A DNA stretch of 33,247 nucleotides from an uncultured Bacteroidales bacterium (GCA_902801425.1 CADCIQ010000025.1:1-33247); one strand, 5' to 3'. Counted from the first letter of the stretch, positions 8,144 through 17,492 are shown. Notes: generated by a model not told the origin, from the sequence alone. Program-made: numbers and translations.

Positions 8144-8927
8144 CAGCAGGTTTAGGATTTGTTGGTTGCTCGGCAACTTCCTTTGAATGAGCAAGAATCA
8201 ATCGGACATTCTCCAATGAAGCGAGACGGAAAGCCGAGGAAACCTGTTCGTTATTATTACGAAGCAGAATGAAATATCCCTTTACGGACTTGATACCCAG
8301 ACGCTTGTAATCATTGAACGAAGTCGTGAACCTACCGTTGGAACTTGCATGACACGTATTAGTAACCACACTATCATTTGAAAGAGTAACGGCAAGTATG
8401 GCAACAAGATTACGAGAACCTTCCTGGAATATGAAGTTGGCATCAAACTGAAGCGTAAGTACATCACCAGCCTTAAAAGTAGAGTCGGTCGTAATGGCGA
8501 ACTTGTTAAGGTTGTATGGCGTCTGCTGCATCAGGATAAAGTTACGCTCAGAGTTCCAGATATTAACGGTATCACCCGACAATGTTGCCTCATCAAGCGA
8601 AACATCACCTCCAAGATCTATCACTTCTGTACGAATACGCTCAGAAAGCCCCTCGTATATTTCATAAAGTTTGTCAGCATGACGACAGTAATAGTTATAT
8701 GAGGAATCCCATTCAGCCTGTGTGATGCCATATTTACGAAATATCGCCTCACGGTTCTTAATCTCATTTACCCTACGATCATTATTATTATCATCCATTA
8801 TGTTCTGCGACAAATGGATATCATACAAGATGTCCTCCATCTCCCCCATTGACAAAACGTCTGAGGAGTCGGAGGAACATGCTGTCATGCCCACAATAAA
8901 TATGAGTATGTATAGTATTTTCTTCAC
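8034..8927 (-). CDS. DUF4296-type lipoprotein
   Basis: A 297-residue protein that begins with a lipoprotein signal: MKKILYILIFIVGMTACSSD, with Cys at residue 17 in a TAC lipobox-like position. The next 90 residues (EMEDILYDIHLSQNIMDD...KYGITQAEWDSSYNYYCRHADKLYEIYE) match the DUF4296 family found in Bacteroidota, usually beside lspA and ileS as here. A beta-rich domain follows, then a charged Pro/Lys/Arg-rich tail. The start codon is GTG (8925-8927), overlapping the lspA stop as GTGA. Placement directly downstream of lspA, the enzyme that trims lipoproteins, is a conserved arrangement; a functional link is inference. The last 110 bp are shared with the glycosidase gene. Confidence 0.82.
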   Translation of the reverse strand: MKKILYILIFIVGMTACSSDSSDVLSMGEMEDILYDIHLSQNIMDDNNNDRRVNEIKNREAIFRKYGITQAEWDSSYNYYCRHADKLYEIYEGLSERIRTEVIDLGGDVSLDEATLSGDTVNIWNSERNFILMQQTPYNLNKFAITTDSTFKAGDVLTLQFDANFIFQEGSRNLVAILAVTLSNDSVVTNTCHASSNGRFTTSFNDYKRLGIKSVKGYFILLRNNNEQVSSAFRLASLENVRLILAHSKEVAEQPTNPKPADGKDSLKTDSAPRITRDELFARPEDRPKIRSISPQP

Positions 8928-9541
8928 TTAAACAGATGTTGATAGTCCGTTCTACAGAAAAGAAGCAATGACACGACACTTACGCTAATGCTTGCATCGG
9001 CAAAGTTGAATATAGGGCTGAAGAACACGAACCTCTCCCCCCCACATACAGGAAACCAATCCGGATAATTAGTCACAATGAGAGGGAAATAGAACATATC
9101 TACTACCCTACCCTCAAGGAAAGGAGCATAGCCAGTTCCCCAGGGGACAAAGTATGACGCATATTCTGGAGAAGCTCCAGAGAATATCAATCCGTAGAAC
9201 ATGCAATCTATCAGATTTCCCGCAGCTCCGGCAAGAACCATAGACAGAAGCACTACATACAACCACCTTGCGCCTTTCATTATCCGTTTGAAGATATAAT
9301 AACCGATAACAAAGATTGCCACAAGGCGGAAGAGACTTAACATCACCTTTGGCATGATGGACATCCCCCATGCCATTCCGTTGTTCTCTATATAGGAAAT
9401 ATAAAACCAGTCGGTGACACGTATGCTTTCGTGAAGAGTCATTCCTGTCTTAACCGAGATCTTAATGACCTGGTCGATGATAAGAATGGCAAGGAAAATC
9501 AATATGGAAACGACTGTCTGTTGTTTCTGTTTCTTTGTCAT
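8924..9541 (-). CDS. lspA: lipoprotein signal peptidase (signal peptidase II)
   Basis: A 205-residue inner-membrane aspartyl protease that cleaves signal peptides from prolipoproteins. The family marks are all present: DQVIK in the first helix (residues 23-27), ENNGMAWG (52-59), the AGAAGNLID block with catalytic Asp112, GRVVDMFYFP (144-153), and FNFADASI with the second catalytic Asp182. The residue after the first catalytic Asp is Cys rather than the Arg of E. coli. The protein is longer than the E. coli enzyme (about 164) because of an insert between the catalytic blocks (residues 117-142 and 155-173). Its ATG overlaps the dksA-like stop by one base (TAATG) and its stop overlaps the next start. 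Confidence 0.96.
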   Translation of the reverse strand: MTKKQKQQTVVSILIFLAILIIDQVIKISVKTGMTLHESIRVTDWFYISYIENNGMAWGMSIMPKVMLSLFRLVAIFVIGYYIFKRIMKGARWLYVVLLSMVLAGAAGNLIDCMFYGLIFSGASPEYASYFVPWGTGYAPFLEGRVVDMFYFPLIVTNYPDWFPVCGGERFVFFSPIFNFADASISVSVVSLLLFCRTDYQHLFK

Positions 9542-9924
9542 TATTTATTTCGTGCGTTCTTTGACTCTACGCTAAGTGTTGCATGAGGCACAATGCGGAG
9601 ACGCTCCTTTGGAATCAGCTCACCTGTGATACGGTCAACACCGTATGTCTTATTCTCGATGCGCAGGAGTGCAGCCTCAAGACCACGGATGAACTTCTCC
9701 TGACGAGCGGCGAACATCATCATCTCCTCCTTAGTCTGGGTAATGCTACCCTCCTCAAGGATCTTGTAGGTTGGAGATGTATCAGCTACGTCATTGCCAT
9801 CATCATTACGCAATACGCTCATCATCTGCTTGTAGTCACGACGTGCTACTTCGAGCTTTTCTTCAATAATCTGACGGAACTCCTCGAGATCCTCGTCACT
9901 ATAACGTTTCTTTATTTCTGCCAT
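9541..9924 (-). CDS. TraR/DksA-like protein without zinc-finger cysteines
   Basis: A 127-residue protein. Residues 1-45 form a charged coiled-coil start (RYSDEDLEEFRQIIEEKLEVARRDY), followed by DVADTSPTYKILEEG and a second helix (RQEKFIRGLEAALLRIENKTYG). The C-terminal VDRITGELIPKERLRIVPHATL aligns with the zinc-finger part of TraR/DksA proteins, but no cysteine is present, so zinc cannot be bound in the classic way. DksA-family proteins enter the RNA polymerase secondary channel and modify transcription together with ppGpp; whether this one does is inferred. Its place between ileS (66 bp upstream) and lspA (1-bp overlap) is the usual Bacteroidota order. Confidence 0.85.
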   Translation of the reverse strand: MAEIKKRYSDEDLEEFRQIIEEKLEVARRDYKQMMSVLRNDDGNDVADTSPTYKILEEGSITQTKEEMMMFAARQEKFIRGLEAALLRIENKTYGVDRITGELIPKERLRIVPHATLSVESKNARNK

Positions 9925-9990
9925 GTTGTTTTAGAATTAATAGATACTTAGATTTAAATTATGTTTTTGGTTGGAAGAGTAACCAAAGGA

Positions 9991-12900
9991 TTAATCCTTG
10001 GTTACCTTCACTAAAGCCTTAAAGTCATTAAACTCCTGTTCTGAACCGCCCTCTGCATCACCAACCGTGAGAGAGTTTGCAAGTACCTGTGCAGAGATGT
10101 GATCACCAAAGACCTTGACAGCCTCGGCAAGTTGTTCATTCTGCTGGAGTACCACGCGGATTCTGTCCGTTATCTCGAAGCCCTGCTCCTTACGAAGAGC
10201 CTGCACACGCTTGATAATAAGACGAGCAATACCCTCGTTCTTCAGTTCTGGAGTAATCTCAATGTCAAGGGCAACTGTAATCTTACCCTCCTGAGCTATT
10301 GTCCATCCAGGAATATCCTCAGAGATAATCTCAACGTCAGCTGCCTCAACTGTTACGTTCTGTCCTTCTGCAACGAGATCGATAGTTCCATTTGCTTCGA
10401 GAGCTGCTATCTGCTCCTGACTCATAGCAAGAACAGCAGCATTAACGCTCTTCATAAGCTTACCGAATTTCTTACCCATTGTGCGGAAGTTACACTTCAC
10501 CTTCTTAACGAGCTGCATACCTGCACCATCCTCAATGAACTGCAATTCCTTCACGTTTGTCTCTGCAAGGATAACGCTTGCCATACGCTCAATACGTGCC
10601 TTCATCTCTGCATCAGAAGCCGGGATAGAGATTGTCTGAAGTGCCTGAATTACAGGAATCTTCACTTTCTTACGAAGTGAGAGAACCATAGATGTCACCT
10701 GCATAGCAAGCTGCATAGCCTCTTCAAGTTCCTTGTCTATCTGATTCTCCTGAGCCTCTGGATACTTAGCAAGATGGACACTCTCTGACTTATCCTTACC
10801 TGTTACGGTATTAAGATCAAGGAAGAGCTGATCTGCATAGAATGGAGCTACTGGTGCAATAAGACGCGCGATTGTGTCGATGCAAGTATAGAGTGTCTGG
10901 TAAGCTGAGAGCTTATCCTGTGTCATGCCACCACCCCAGAAACGCTTCTTGTTCAGACGGATGTACCAGTTAGAGAGCTTGTCAATGACGAAGTTCTGGA
11001 TTAAGCGACCTGCTGGAGTTACGTCATAATCAGCAAGATACTTATCTACATCCTTAACGAGAGAGTTGAGTTCAGAAAGCAACCAACGGTCAAAGTCTGG
11101 ACGCTCAGCGAATGGAACATCAGCCTCCTCGTATGTGAAGCCGTCAACATTTGCATAGAGAGTGAAGAATGAGTAAGCCTGATAGAGCTTAACGAAGAAT
11201 GCACTCGTAACATCCTTTACGCCCTCTGGGTCAAATGAGAGATTATCCCAAGGAGATGAGTTTGTAACCATGTACCAACGAACAGCATCTGTTCCGTATG
11301 TACCGATACAGTCGAATGGGTTGATTACGTTACCCAGACGCTTTGACATCTTTATACCGTTCTTGTCAAGCACAAGACCGTTAGAGATTACGTTCTTATA
11401 GGCAACAGAATCGAATACCATCGTTGCTATTGCGTGGAGGGTAAAGAACCAACCACGTGTCTGGTCAACACCCTCTGCGATGAAGTCAGCAGGATATGCG
11501 TTACGAGCATCTATCACATCCTTATTCTCGAATGGATAGTGAATCTGTGCGTATGGCATAGCACCAGAATCAAACCACACATCAATAAGGTCAAGTTCAC
11601 GGGTAAGTACGCTACCGCTCTCGCCTACAAGTTTGATGTCGTCAACGTATGGACGGTGGATATCTATGCGGTCATAGTTCTCCTGACTCATATCACCAGG
11701 AACGAAGCCCTTGTCCTTGAGCGGGTTACTCTGCATAACACCAGCCTTCACAGCCTTCTCTATCTCATTGTAGAGTTCCTCAAGTGAACCAATACAGATT
11801 TCCTCCTTTGTATCACGGTTACGCCAGATAGGAAGTGGAGTTCCCCAATAGCGTGAACGTGAGAGGTTCCAGTCATTCAGGTTCTCAAGCCACTTACCAA
11901 AACGGCCTGAACCTGTTGACTCAGGATGCCAGTTGATTGTCTTGTTCAACTCTGCCATACGCTCCTTCTTAGCAGTAGAGCGGATGAACCAAGAGTCAAG
12001 TGGATAATAGAGCACAGGCTTATCTGTACGCCAACAATGTGGATAGTTGTGTACGTGCTTCTCTATCTTGAACGCACTACCCTCTTCCTTCATTTCAAGG
12101 CAGAGTATTACGTTGAGATCCATATCCTTTGATGCAGCCTTCTCGTCATACTTACCACCAACATTATACTTAGGGTCGTATGCGTTCTTAACGAAGTTTC
12201 CTGCATGCTTCCAATAAGACTCATTCACGCAAGCCTCAAGGAACTTAGGATCAATATCCTCCTTCACGAAGTATTTACCCGTGAAGTCAACCATCGGACG
12301 AGTATCACCAGCCTTGTCAATTACGAAGAGCGATGGAATACCTGCATCCTTAGCCACCTTGGCGTCATCAGCACCGAATGTAGGAGCGATATGAACGATA
12401 CCTGTACCATCCTCAGTAGTAACATAGTCACCAGGGATTATGCGGAAAGCCTCTGCCTCCTTAACGACGATCTGATCATTCTCAAGAGCACATGGCTTAA
12501 TCCAAGGCATGAGCTGCTGATAATGTATTCCTACGAGGTCTGAGCCCTTACCCTTCCAGAGAATCTCTATTGGCTGCTCATTACCTTCCTCGTCCTTTGT
12601 TGGCTGGAAGTAAGCAGAGAGACGGCTCTCAGCGAGTACATAGATAGCCTCCTCGTTTGTGTAAGGGTTATTGCCCTTGACAGCAACATAGTCAATCTTC
12701 GGACCTACACAAAGAGCTGTATTTGATGGAAGTGTCCAAGGGGTTGTTGTCCATGCGAGGATGTATGTTGGGAGTTCTGACTTATTGAACTCAACATTGT
12801 CAAGCACCTTGAACTGAGCAGTAACCGTAGTATCCTTCACATCACGATAGCAACCTGGCTGGTTAAGCTCGTGGGAAGAAAGACCAGTACCTGCTGCTGG

Positions 12901-13452
12901 TGAATATGGCTGAATGGTATATCCCTTATAAAGCAGATTCTTGTTGTAGAGCTGCTTGAGGAGATACCAAAGAGACTCGATATACTTATTGTCGTAAGTG
13001 ATGTAAGGGTGTTCGAGGTCAACCCAGTACCCCATCTTGTTCGTGAGTTGTGTCCACTCGTCGGTGTACATCATCACATTCTTGCGACAAGCGTCGTTAT
13101 AGTCGTCAACGCTGATCTTCTTACCAATATCCTCCTTTGTAATTCCGAGGTTCTTCTCTACCGAAAGCTCAACAGGAAGTCCGTGAGTATCCCAACCAGC
13201 CTTACGATAGACCTGATAGCCCTTCATCGTCTTATAGCGGAGGAATGTATCCTTGATAGTACGACCCATCATGTGATGGATACCTGGGTGTCCGTTAGCA
13301 GAAGGAGGTCCCTCGAAGAACACGAACTGAGGACAACCCTCACGTTCGGTAATACTCTTGTGGAACAAATCCTTCTTCTCCCACTCAGCAAGAACCTCAT
13401 TGTTTGTCTCTACGAGGTTCAGTCCTTTACGTTCCGTAAATTTCTTATCCAT
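9991..13452 (-). CDS. ileS: isoleucyl-tRNA synthetase
   Basis: A 1153-residue class I synthetase that charges tRNA-Ile. The HIGH-like motif is HPGIHH (residues 55-60) within PPSANGHPGIHHMMGRT, and the KMSKS-like motif is KMSKR near residue 700. Between them is the editing (CP1) domain, with GWDTHGLPVE near its start and the TTPWTLPSN segment typical of Ile/Val/Leu enzymes. The C-terminal part carries the anticodon-binding domain (SELNSLVKDVDKYLADYD...NWYIRLNKKRFWG). The length (E. coli has 938 residues) and motif form fit the longer, eukaryote-like type of IleRS common in this phylum. It heads a run of same-strand genes down to about 4.5 kb. Confidence 0.97.
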   Translation of the reverse strand: MDKKFTERKGLNLVETNNEVLAEWEKKDLFHKSITEREGCPQFVFFEGPPSANGHPGIHHMMGRTIKDTFLRYKTMKGYQVYRKAGWDTHGLPVELSVEKNLGITKEDIGKKISVDDYNDACRKNVMMYTDEWTQLTNKMGYWVDLEHPYITYDNKYIESLWYLLKQLYNKNLLYKGYTIQPYSPAAGTGLSSHELNQPGCYRDVKDTTVTAQFKVLDNVEFNKSELPTYILAWTTTPWTLPSNTALCVGPKIDYVAVKGNNPYTNEEAIYVLAESRLSAYFQPTKDEEGNEQPIEILWKGKGSDLVGIHYQQLMPWIKPCALENDQIVVKEAEAFRIIPGDYVTTEDGTGIVHIAPTFGADDAKVAKDAGIPSLFVIDKAGDTRPMVDFTGKYFVKEDIDPKFLEACVNESYWKHAGNFVKNAYDPKYNVGGKYDEKAASKDMDLNVILCLEMKEEGSAFKIEKHVHNYPHCWRTDKPVLYYPLDSWFIRSTAKKERMAELNKTINWHPESTGSGRFGKWLENLNDWNLSRSRYWGTPLPIWRNRDTKEEICIGSLEELYNEIEKAVKAGVMQSNPLKDKGFVPGDMSQENYDRIDIHRPYVDDIKLVGESGSVLTRELDLIDVWFDSGAMPYAQIHYPFENKDVIDARNAYPADFIAEGVDQTRGWFFTLHAIATMVFDSVAYKNVISNGLVLDKNGIKMSKRLGNVINPFDCIGTYGTDAVRWYMVTNSSPWDNLSFDPEGVKDVTSAFFVKLYQAYSFFTLYANVDGFTYEEADVPFAERPDFDRWLLSELNSLVKDVDKYLADYDVTPAGRLIQNFVIDKLSNWYIRLNKKRFWGGGMTQDKLSAYQTLYTCIDTIARLIAPVAPFYADQLFLDLNTVTGKDKSESVHLAKYPEAQENQIDKELEEAMQLAMQVTSMVLSLRKKVKIPVIQALQTISIPASDAEMKARIERMASVILAETNVKELQFIEDGAGMQLVKKVKCNFRTMGKKFGKLMKSVNAAVLAMSQEQIAALEANGTIDLVAEGQNVTVEAADVEIISEDIPGWTIAQEGKITVALDIEITPELKNEGIARLIIKRVQALRKEQGFEITDRIRVVLQQNEQLAEAVKVFGDHISAQVLANSLTVGDAEGGSEQEFNDFKALVKVTKD

Positions 13453-13491
13453 TGGTCTATATGTTTTTTCTTACTTTCAAAATTTAGAATG

Positions 13492-13499
13492 CAAAATTA
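13492..13499 (-). promoter_or_regulatory. probable -7 element for ileS operon
   Basis: The minus strand reads TAATTTTG followed by CA, about 40 bp upstream of the ileS ATG. The expected TTTG about 20 bp further upstream is poor (TATG-like), so this is a likely but not strong promoter. Confidence 0.5.
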
Positions 13500-13582
13500 C
13501 ATAAAATTATTGGCATTTCATATACTTTTTCACTCTTTAACTTTTCCAGAGACGATTTACGGGCAGTTCTACAAATTCAGCC

Positions 13583-14920
13583 CTATTTGTTCGCTTTCTT
13601 GGCTTTTTTCTTGAGTTCAAGCTTCGGAATCTTGATTGTCTGTCCTTCCCTGAGTTCGGTGATTCCGCCATTAAACGCCTCAACATAGCATTCCATACCA
13701 GCACCGAGATAAGTCTTGGAAATAGACTTTATTGTCTGCCCACTCTTAACGGTCACGGTATTTGCTACGCCAACGATACGATAAGCGCCTGTCCTTACAC
13801 GAGGATCGCTATCATATTTTGAAGTTGCCTCTGCCTTTGCCTCTGTCTTTTCTTCCTTCTTTGGCTCTGCAACAGGTTTCTTTTCCTCCTTCTTCTCTAC
13901 GGCAGTTGTGGTTTCCTCTGCCTTGGCAGGAGTTGTGGTTTCCGTAGCCTTAGGCGTTGTGGTTTCCGGCTGCTCAACAACAGGAGCAGCAGTTTCCACA
14001 GCGGTATCTTTCTCTATGCCCAGCATATTCGTTGAACGGGCATAATACCCGAACACGAAGAACAAAGCGGCAACAATCACGTTCACGATTATCGCGTACA
14101 TCAGGAATACTTTCTTGCATTCGTTGTTCTCATCATCGTAGAACTCTGCGATGGAGTCTTCCTGTTCTTCCTGAGCCTCTTCTTCGGGTTGCTCTTCTTC
14201 GGGGGATGGAGATTCTGGAGCATCAGGGATTTCCGGGATAGCCTGAGTTCCTGGAGTTTCCGGAGTTTCCGGAACGACCGGTTCTTCTGGCTCTTCTGGC
14301 TGTGGTTGCTCAGCAACAGGCTCCTCGATAACTGGTTCTTCTGCTATAGGTTCTTCTATAACAGGTTCCTCAACAACAGGCTCTGGCTCTGATACAACCT
14401 CTGGCTCTGCCGTTTCCTCTACCACTTCCTCCACAGGCACAACAACAGGTGCAATGACTGGTTCAGGTGCTGGTTTTGGCTCTACCTGCACAGGAACGAC
14501 CTTTGCCTCCTTCTGAACAGGAGCAGGAGCTGGGATTTCTGCCATTTCATCGGAAATAGCATCACCGTCCTCCGTCTCGATTTCCGGCATATCCTCGAAA
14601 TCAACGCCATCAGCAAGAACGACAGTATCAAACTGAGCGAATGGCTTGTTCACCAAATCACGCAAGACGGCATCAGGAGTAAACGACACCTTATCATGAC
14701 TTGAGATAACCACACGCTCACCAGTATTCACATTTATGCTCTCACGCTCACGAACAGCCGTAAGCTTGAAAGTACCAAAACCCTTTACCTTCACTATGCG
14801 GTCATTCTTCAGGCCTTCATGAATAGTCTCAACGACAACATTCATGAACATCTCCGCACTACGTGAATCCAACTGATGCTTCTGCACCAGTATCTCTGCT
14901 AAATCCTTAATTGTAAGCAT
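13583..14920 (-). CDS. membrane-anchored HU/IHF-domain protein with LysM-like C-terminus
   Basis: A 445-residue multidomain protein. Residues 1-91 form an HU/IHF-like DNA-binding domain (IKDLAEILVQKHQLD, VKVKGFGTFKLTAVRERESINVNTGE). Residues about 105-258 are a long acidic, Pro/Glu/Val-rich linker with repeats of EEPVIEEP/EEPIAEEP type. Residues 271-293 form one transmembrane helix preceded by ECKK. A second low-complexity Thr/Ala/Lys/Glu linker runs to about 370, and residues 380-432 form a LysM-like domain (VTVKSGQTIKSISKTYLG...LREGQTIKIP). The expected topology is DNA-binding part in the cytosol and LysM in the periplasm, which would link DNA to the cell wall; this role is inference. The ATG is 1 bp after the stop of the upstream HU gene. 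Confidence 0.85.
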   Translation of the reverse strand: MLTIKDLAEILVQKHQLDSRSAEMFMNVVVETIHEGLKNDRIVKVKGFGTFKLTAVRERESINVNTGERVVISSHDKVSFTPDAVLRDLVNKPFAQFDTVVLADGVDFEDMPEIETEDGDAISDEMAEIPAPAPVQKEAKVVPVQVEPKPAPEPVIAPVVVPVEEVVEETAEPEVVSEPEPVVEEPVIEEPIAEEPVIEEPVAEQPQPEEPEEPVVPETPETPGTQAIPEIPDAPESPSPEEEQPEEEAQEEQEDSIAEFYDDENNECKKVFLMYAIIVNVIVAALFFVFGYYARSTNMLGIEKDTAVETAAPVVEQPETTTPKATETTTPAKAEETTTAVEKKEEKKPVAEPKKEEKTEAKAEATSKYDSDPRVRTGAYRIVGVANTVTVKSGQTIKSISKTYLGAGMECYVEAFNGGITELREGQTIKIPKLELKKKAKKANK

Positions 14921-14921
14921 A

Positions 14922-15194
14922 TTACTTCAGAATTTCTTTCAATGAGCCATAAGGTTTAAAATTCACGACGAGCTTCGGTGGAACGAGCATCTTCTGTCCT
15001 GTTGAAGGATTCTTTATGATACGCTCCATACGCTTACGAACCTCAAAGGTTCCAAGACCTGCCAGATTGGCACTCTCCCCCTCGACGAGTTCATCAGCTA
15101 TTGAATTGAACGCTGTGCGCACAATCCTCTGAACATCGTCTATCTTGTAGCCTGTCTGTTTGGCTATTTGTGATATAAATTCCTTATTCGTCAT
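14922..15194 (-). CDS. HU-family DNA-binding protein
   Basis: A 90-residue nucleoid protein of the HU/IHF family. It starts MTNKEFISQIAKQTGYKIDDV and has the GLGTFEVRKR turn that leads into the DNA-binding arm, followed by the arm residues RIIKNPSTGQKM with the conserved Asn-Pro and the C-terminal VVNFKPYGSLKEIL. Full length for the family. It lies 43 bp downstream of rimO and 1 bp upstream of the HU-LysM gene, so two HU-type proteins are made from the same transcript. They could form a mixed dimer, which would place soluble HU on a membrane-held partner; that is inference. Confidence 0.93.
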   Translation of the reverse strand: MTNKEFISQIAKQTGYKIDDVQRIVRTAFNSIADELVEGESANLAGLGTFEVRKRMERIIKNPSTGQKMLVPPKLVVNFKPYGSLKEILK

Positions 15195-15237
15195 AAACTC
15201 ACAATTATTTTATTCGATTTAGGTTTAAGATTACGAA

Positions 15238-16542
15238 TCAAACAACTTCTCCGTAGAGGTCAAACTCCTCAGCTCCAGTTATTTTCACATCGTAGAAGCA
15301 TCCTTTGCGCAAACGACGATTGGCAACTGGTATAAGCACCTCTGGATCTACCTCCGGCGAACAGAACTCGGTACGACCTACATAGTAGTCGCCCTCCCTT
15401 CTGTCAACAATCACCTTCATCGTCTTACCTATCTTCCCAGCCTCTATCTCTGCGGAAATGCCCTGTTGCAGACGCATGAGCTTGCTAAGCCTTGCTTCCT
15501 TGACCTCCTTCGGAACATCATCCTCATAATGCTCGGCACTATAAGTTCCTTCCTCTTCCGAATAGGCGAAAGCTCCCATTCTCTCGAAGCGTGCCCAACG
15601 AGTGAACTCCATGAGTTCCTGAAAGTCTTCTTCCGTCTCACCAGGGAAACCTACCATAAGCGTTGTGCGGAGATGTATTCCCGGCATTGCCTCACGAAGC
15701 TTCTCTATCAGATTCATCGTTTCCTGCTTGGTAGTATTACGACGCATACGGTCAAGCATCCTGTCTGAAATATGCTGAAGCGCGATGTCGAGATACTTAC
15801 ATACATTATCATTACGACGCATCACATCGAGCAATTCCATAGGGAACTGATTTGGATAGGCATAATGAAGCCTTATCCACTTCACGCCTTTAATTTGCGC
15901 CATTTCATCGATCAGTTCAGCAATCTTACGTTTACCATACAGATCAACTCCGTAGTATGTAAGTTCCTGAGCGATAACCTGAAACTCCTTCACGCCCTCG
16001 GCAACAAGAGCGCGAACTTCGTCAAGTATCTCTTCCTTAGGACGAGACACGTGCTTGCCTGTAATAATAGGTATTGCACAATAAGCGCAATTACGGTCAC
16101 ACCCCTCACTTATCTTTATATAAGAATAATGTGAAGGTGTGGTGTCCTGCTTTACAGAAGCCTTCCCGTCAGCCTTCTGAGTTGGTGCAGGAAGATCCTC
16201 AAGCAGTTGCTTGTAGTTGAACTTGCCGTAATACTTATCCACCTGCGGAATCTCCGCCTCAAGTTCCTTCTGGTATCTCTGAGACAGGCATCCCATCACG
16301 TACAATCCGGCAATCAAGCCCTCCTCACGAGCCTGAGCAAACTCAAGTATGGTATCTATGCTTTCCTGCTTGGCATCCTCGATGAAACCGCAGGTATTTA
16401 TCACTACATACTCACCCTCAACATGTTCCGCATCATGCTTACAAACAAATCCCTTACGCTGAAACATTCGCATAAGAGATTCGCTGTCCACAAGATTCTT
16501 GGAACATCCTAAGGTTATTATGTCTATCTGATTTTTCTTCAT
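15238..16542 (-). CDS. rimO: ribosomal protein S12 methylthiotransferase RimO
   Basis: A 434-residue radical SAM enzyme that adds a methylthio group to an aspartate of ribosomal protein S12. The N-terminal UPF0004 domain shows TLGCSKNLVDSE and VINTCGFIEDAK, with cysteines for one iron-sulfur cluster. The radical SAM site is GCDRNCAYCAIP (C-x3-C-x2-C). The C-terminal TRAM domain contains VIVDRREGDYYVGRTEFCSPEVD. The SKNLVDSE form and length separate it from MiaB. Its ATG overlaps the ftsY stop by 4 bp (ATGA), so the two are translationally coupled; ftsY-rimO is a common Bacteroidota pair. Confidence 0.97.
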   Translation of the reverse strand: MKKNQIDIITLGCSKNLVDSESLMRMFQRKGFVCKHDAEHVEGEYVVINTCGFIEDAKQESIDTILEFAQAREEGLIAGLYVMGCLSQRYQKELEAEIPQVDKYYGKFNYKQLLEDLPAPTQKADGKASVKQDTTPSHYSYIKISEGCDRNCAYCAIPIITGKHVSRPKEEILDEVRALVAEGVKEFQVIAQELTYYGVDLYGKRKIAELIDEMAQIKGVKWIRLHYAYPNQFPMELLDVMRRNDNVCKYLDIALQHISDRMLDRMRRNTTKQETMNLIEKLREAMPGIHLRTTLMVGFPGETEEDFQELMEFTRWARFERMGAFAYSEEEGTYSAEHYEDDVPKEVKEARLSKLMRLQQGISAEIEAGKIGKTMKVIVDRREGDYYVGRTEFCSPEVDPEVLIPVANRRLRKGCFYDVKITGAEEFDLYGEVV

Positions 16543-17492
16543 TCGCCGAATAGAGAATCAACAAACTGCCTCTTGTTAAACAACTGAAGGTCGGTCATTC
16601 CCTCGCCAAGACCAATATACTTGACTGGCACCTTCAACTGGTCACTAATGCCTATCACAACGCCACCCTTTGCAGTACCGTCAAGCTTTGTTATTGCCAT
16701 GCTTGAAATCTGCGTTACGGCTGCAAACTGCTTTGCCTGCTCAAAGGCATTCTGACCGGTCGAACCATCAAGAACGAGCATTACCTCGTCAGGTGCATCT
16801 GGCATCACCTTCTTCATCACGTCCTTGATCTTCTTCAGCTCGTTCATCAAGCCTACCTTGTTGTGCAGACGGCCAGCAGTATCAATAATAACCACGTCAG
16901 CACCATTTGCCTTTGCTGAGGATATTGTGTCGAAGGCAACGGAAGCAGGGTCAGAACCCATCTGCTGCTTGATTACGGTAACGCCTACGCGCTCACCCCA
17001 GATGCAGATCTGCTCAACGGCAGCAGCACGGAATGTGTCGGCAGCACCGAGATAGACCTTCTTGCCTGCCTGCTTGAACTGCCATGCAAGTTTACCGATA
17101 GTGGTAGTCTTACCAACGCCATTCACGCCAACAACGAGAATGACATAAGGCTTATGGTCGGAAGGGAGATCCCAGTCGTCAAGGTCATCGGAATGGTTTT
17201 CTGCAAGAAGAGAAGCTATCTCATCGCGAAGAATGCCGTTTAGTTCCTTCGTTGAAACGTACTTGTCACGCGCCACGCGTTTCTCTATACGCTCAATAAT
17301 CTTGAGGGTGGTATCTACACCCACATCACTTGTAATGAGCACTTCCTCAAGGTCGTCAAGGACGTCATCATCAACCTTACTCTTGCCGGCAACGGCACGA
17401 GCAAGCTTATCAAACATTCCCAGTTTGGTTTTCTCAAGACCCTTATCAAGCGTCTCCTTCTTTTCCTTGCTAAAAAAACCGAAAAATCCCAT
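16539..17492 (-). CDS. ftsY: signal recognition particle receptor FtsY
   Basis: I choose the ATG at 17490-17492 (317 residues), since MGFFGFFSKEKKETLDKGLEKTK is the usual Bacteroidota start; the open frame extends 12 codons further up but across an AT-rich leader and close to the promoter. The NG GTPase domain is complete: GVNGVGKTTTIGKLA (P loop), DTFRAAAVEQ, the DTAGR switch, TKLDGTAKGG and GLGEGMTDL. FtsY receives ribosome-SRP complexes at the inner membrane and hands them to SecYEG. The long acidic N-terminal A domain of E. coli is absent; a short amphipathic start probably gives membrane contact. Confidence 0.97.
   Translation of the reverse strand: MGFFGFFSKEKKETLDKGLEKTKLGMFDKLARAVAGKSKVDDDVLDDLEEVLITSDVGVDTTLKIIERIEKRVARDKYVSTKELNGILRDEIASLLAENHSDDLDDWDLPSDHKPYVILVVGVNGVGKTTTIGKLAWQFKQAGKKVYLGAADTFRAAAVEQICIWGERVGVTVIKQQMGSDPASVAFDTISSAKANGADVVIIDTAGRLHNKVGLMNELKKIKDVMKKVMPDAPDEVMLVLDGSTGQNAFEQAKQFAAVTQISSMAITKLDGTAKGGVVIGISDQLKVPVKYIGLGEGMTDLQLFNKRQFVDSLFGE

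Noticed and set aside
8144-8194. Upstream 17 codons of the glycosidase frame
   Set aside because: They precede a clean signal peptide that begins at 8143, so the longer start is unlikely.
13762-14392. Open frames opposite the HU-LysM gene
   Set aside because: They are shadows of the biased Pro/Glu/Val-rich linker; their Arg/Leu/Phe/Trp-rich translations look like no protein family.
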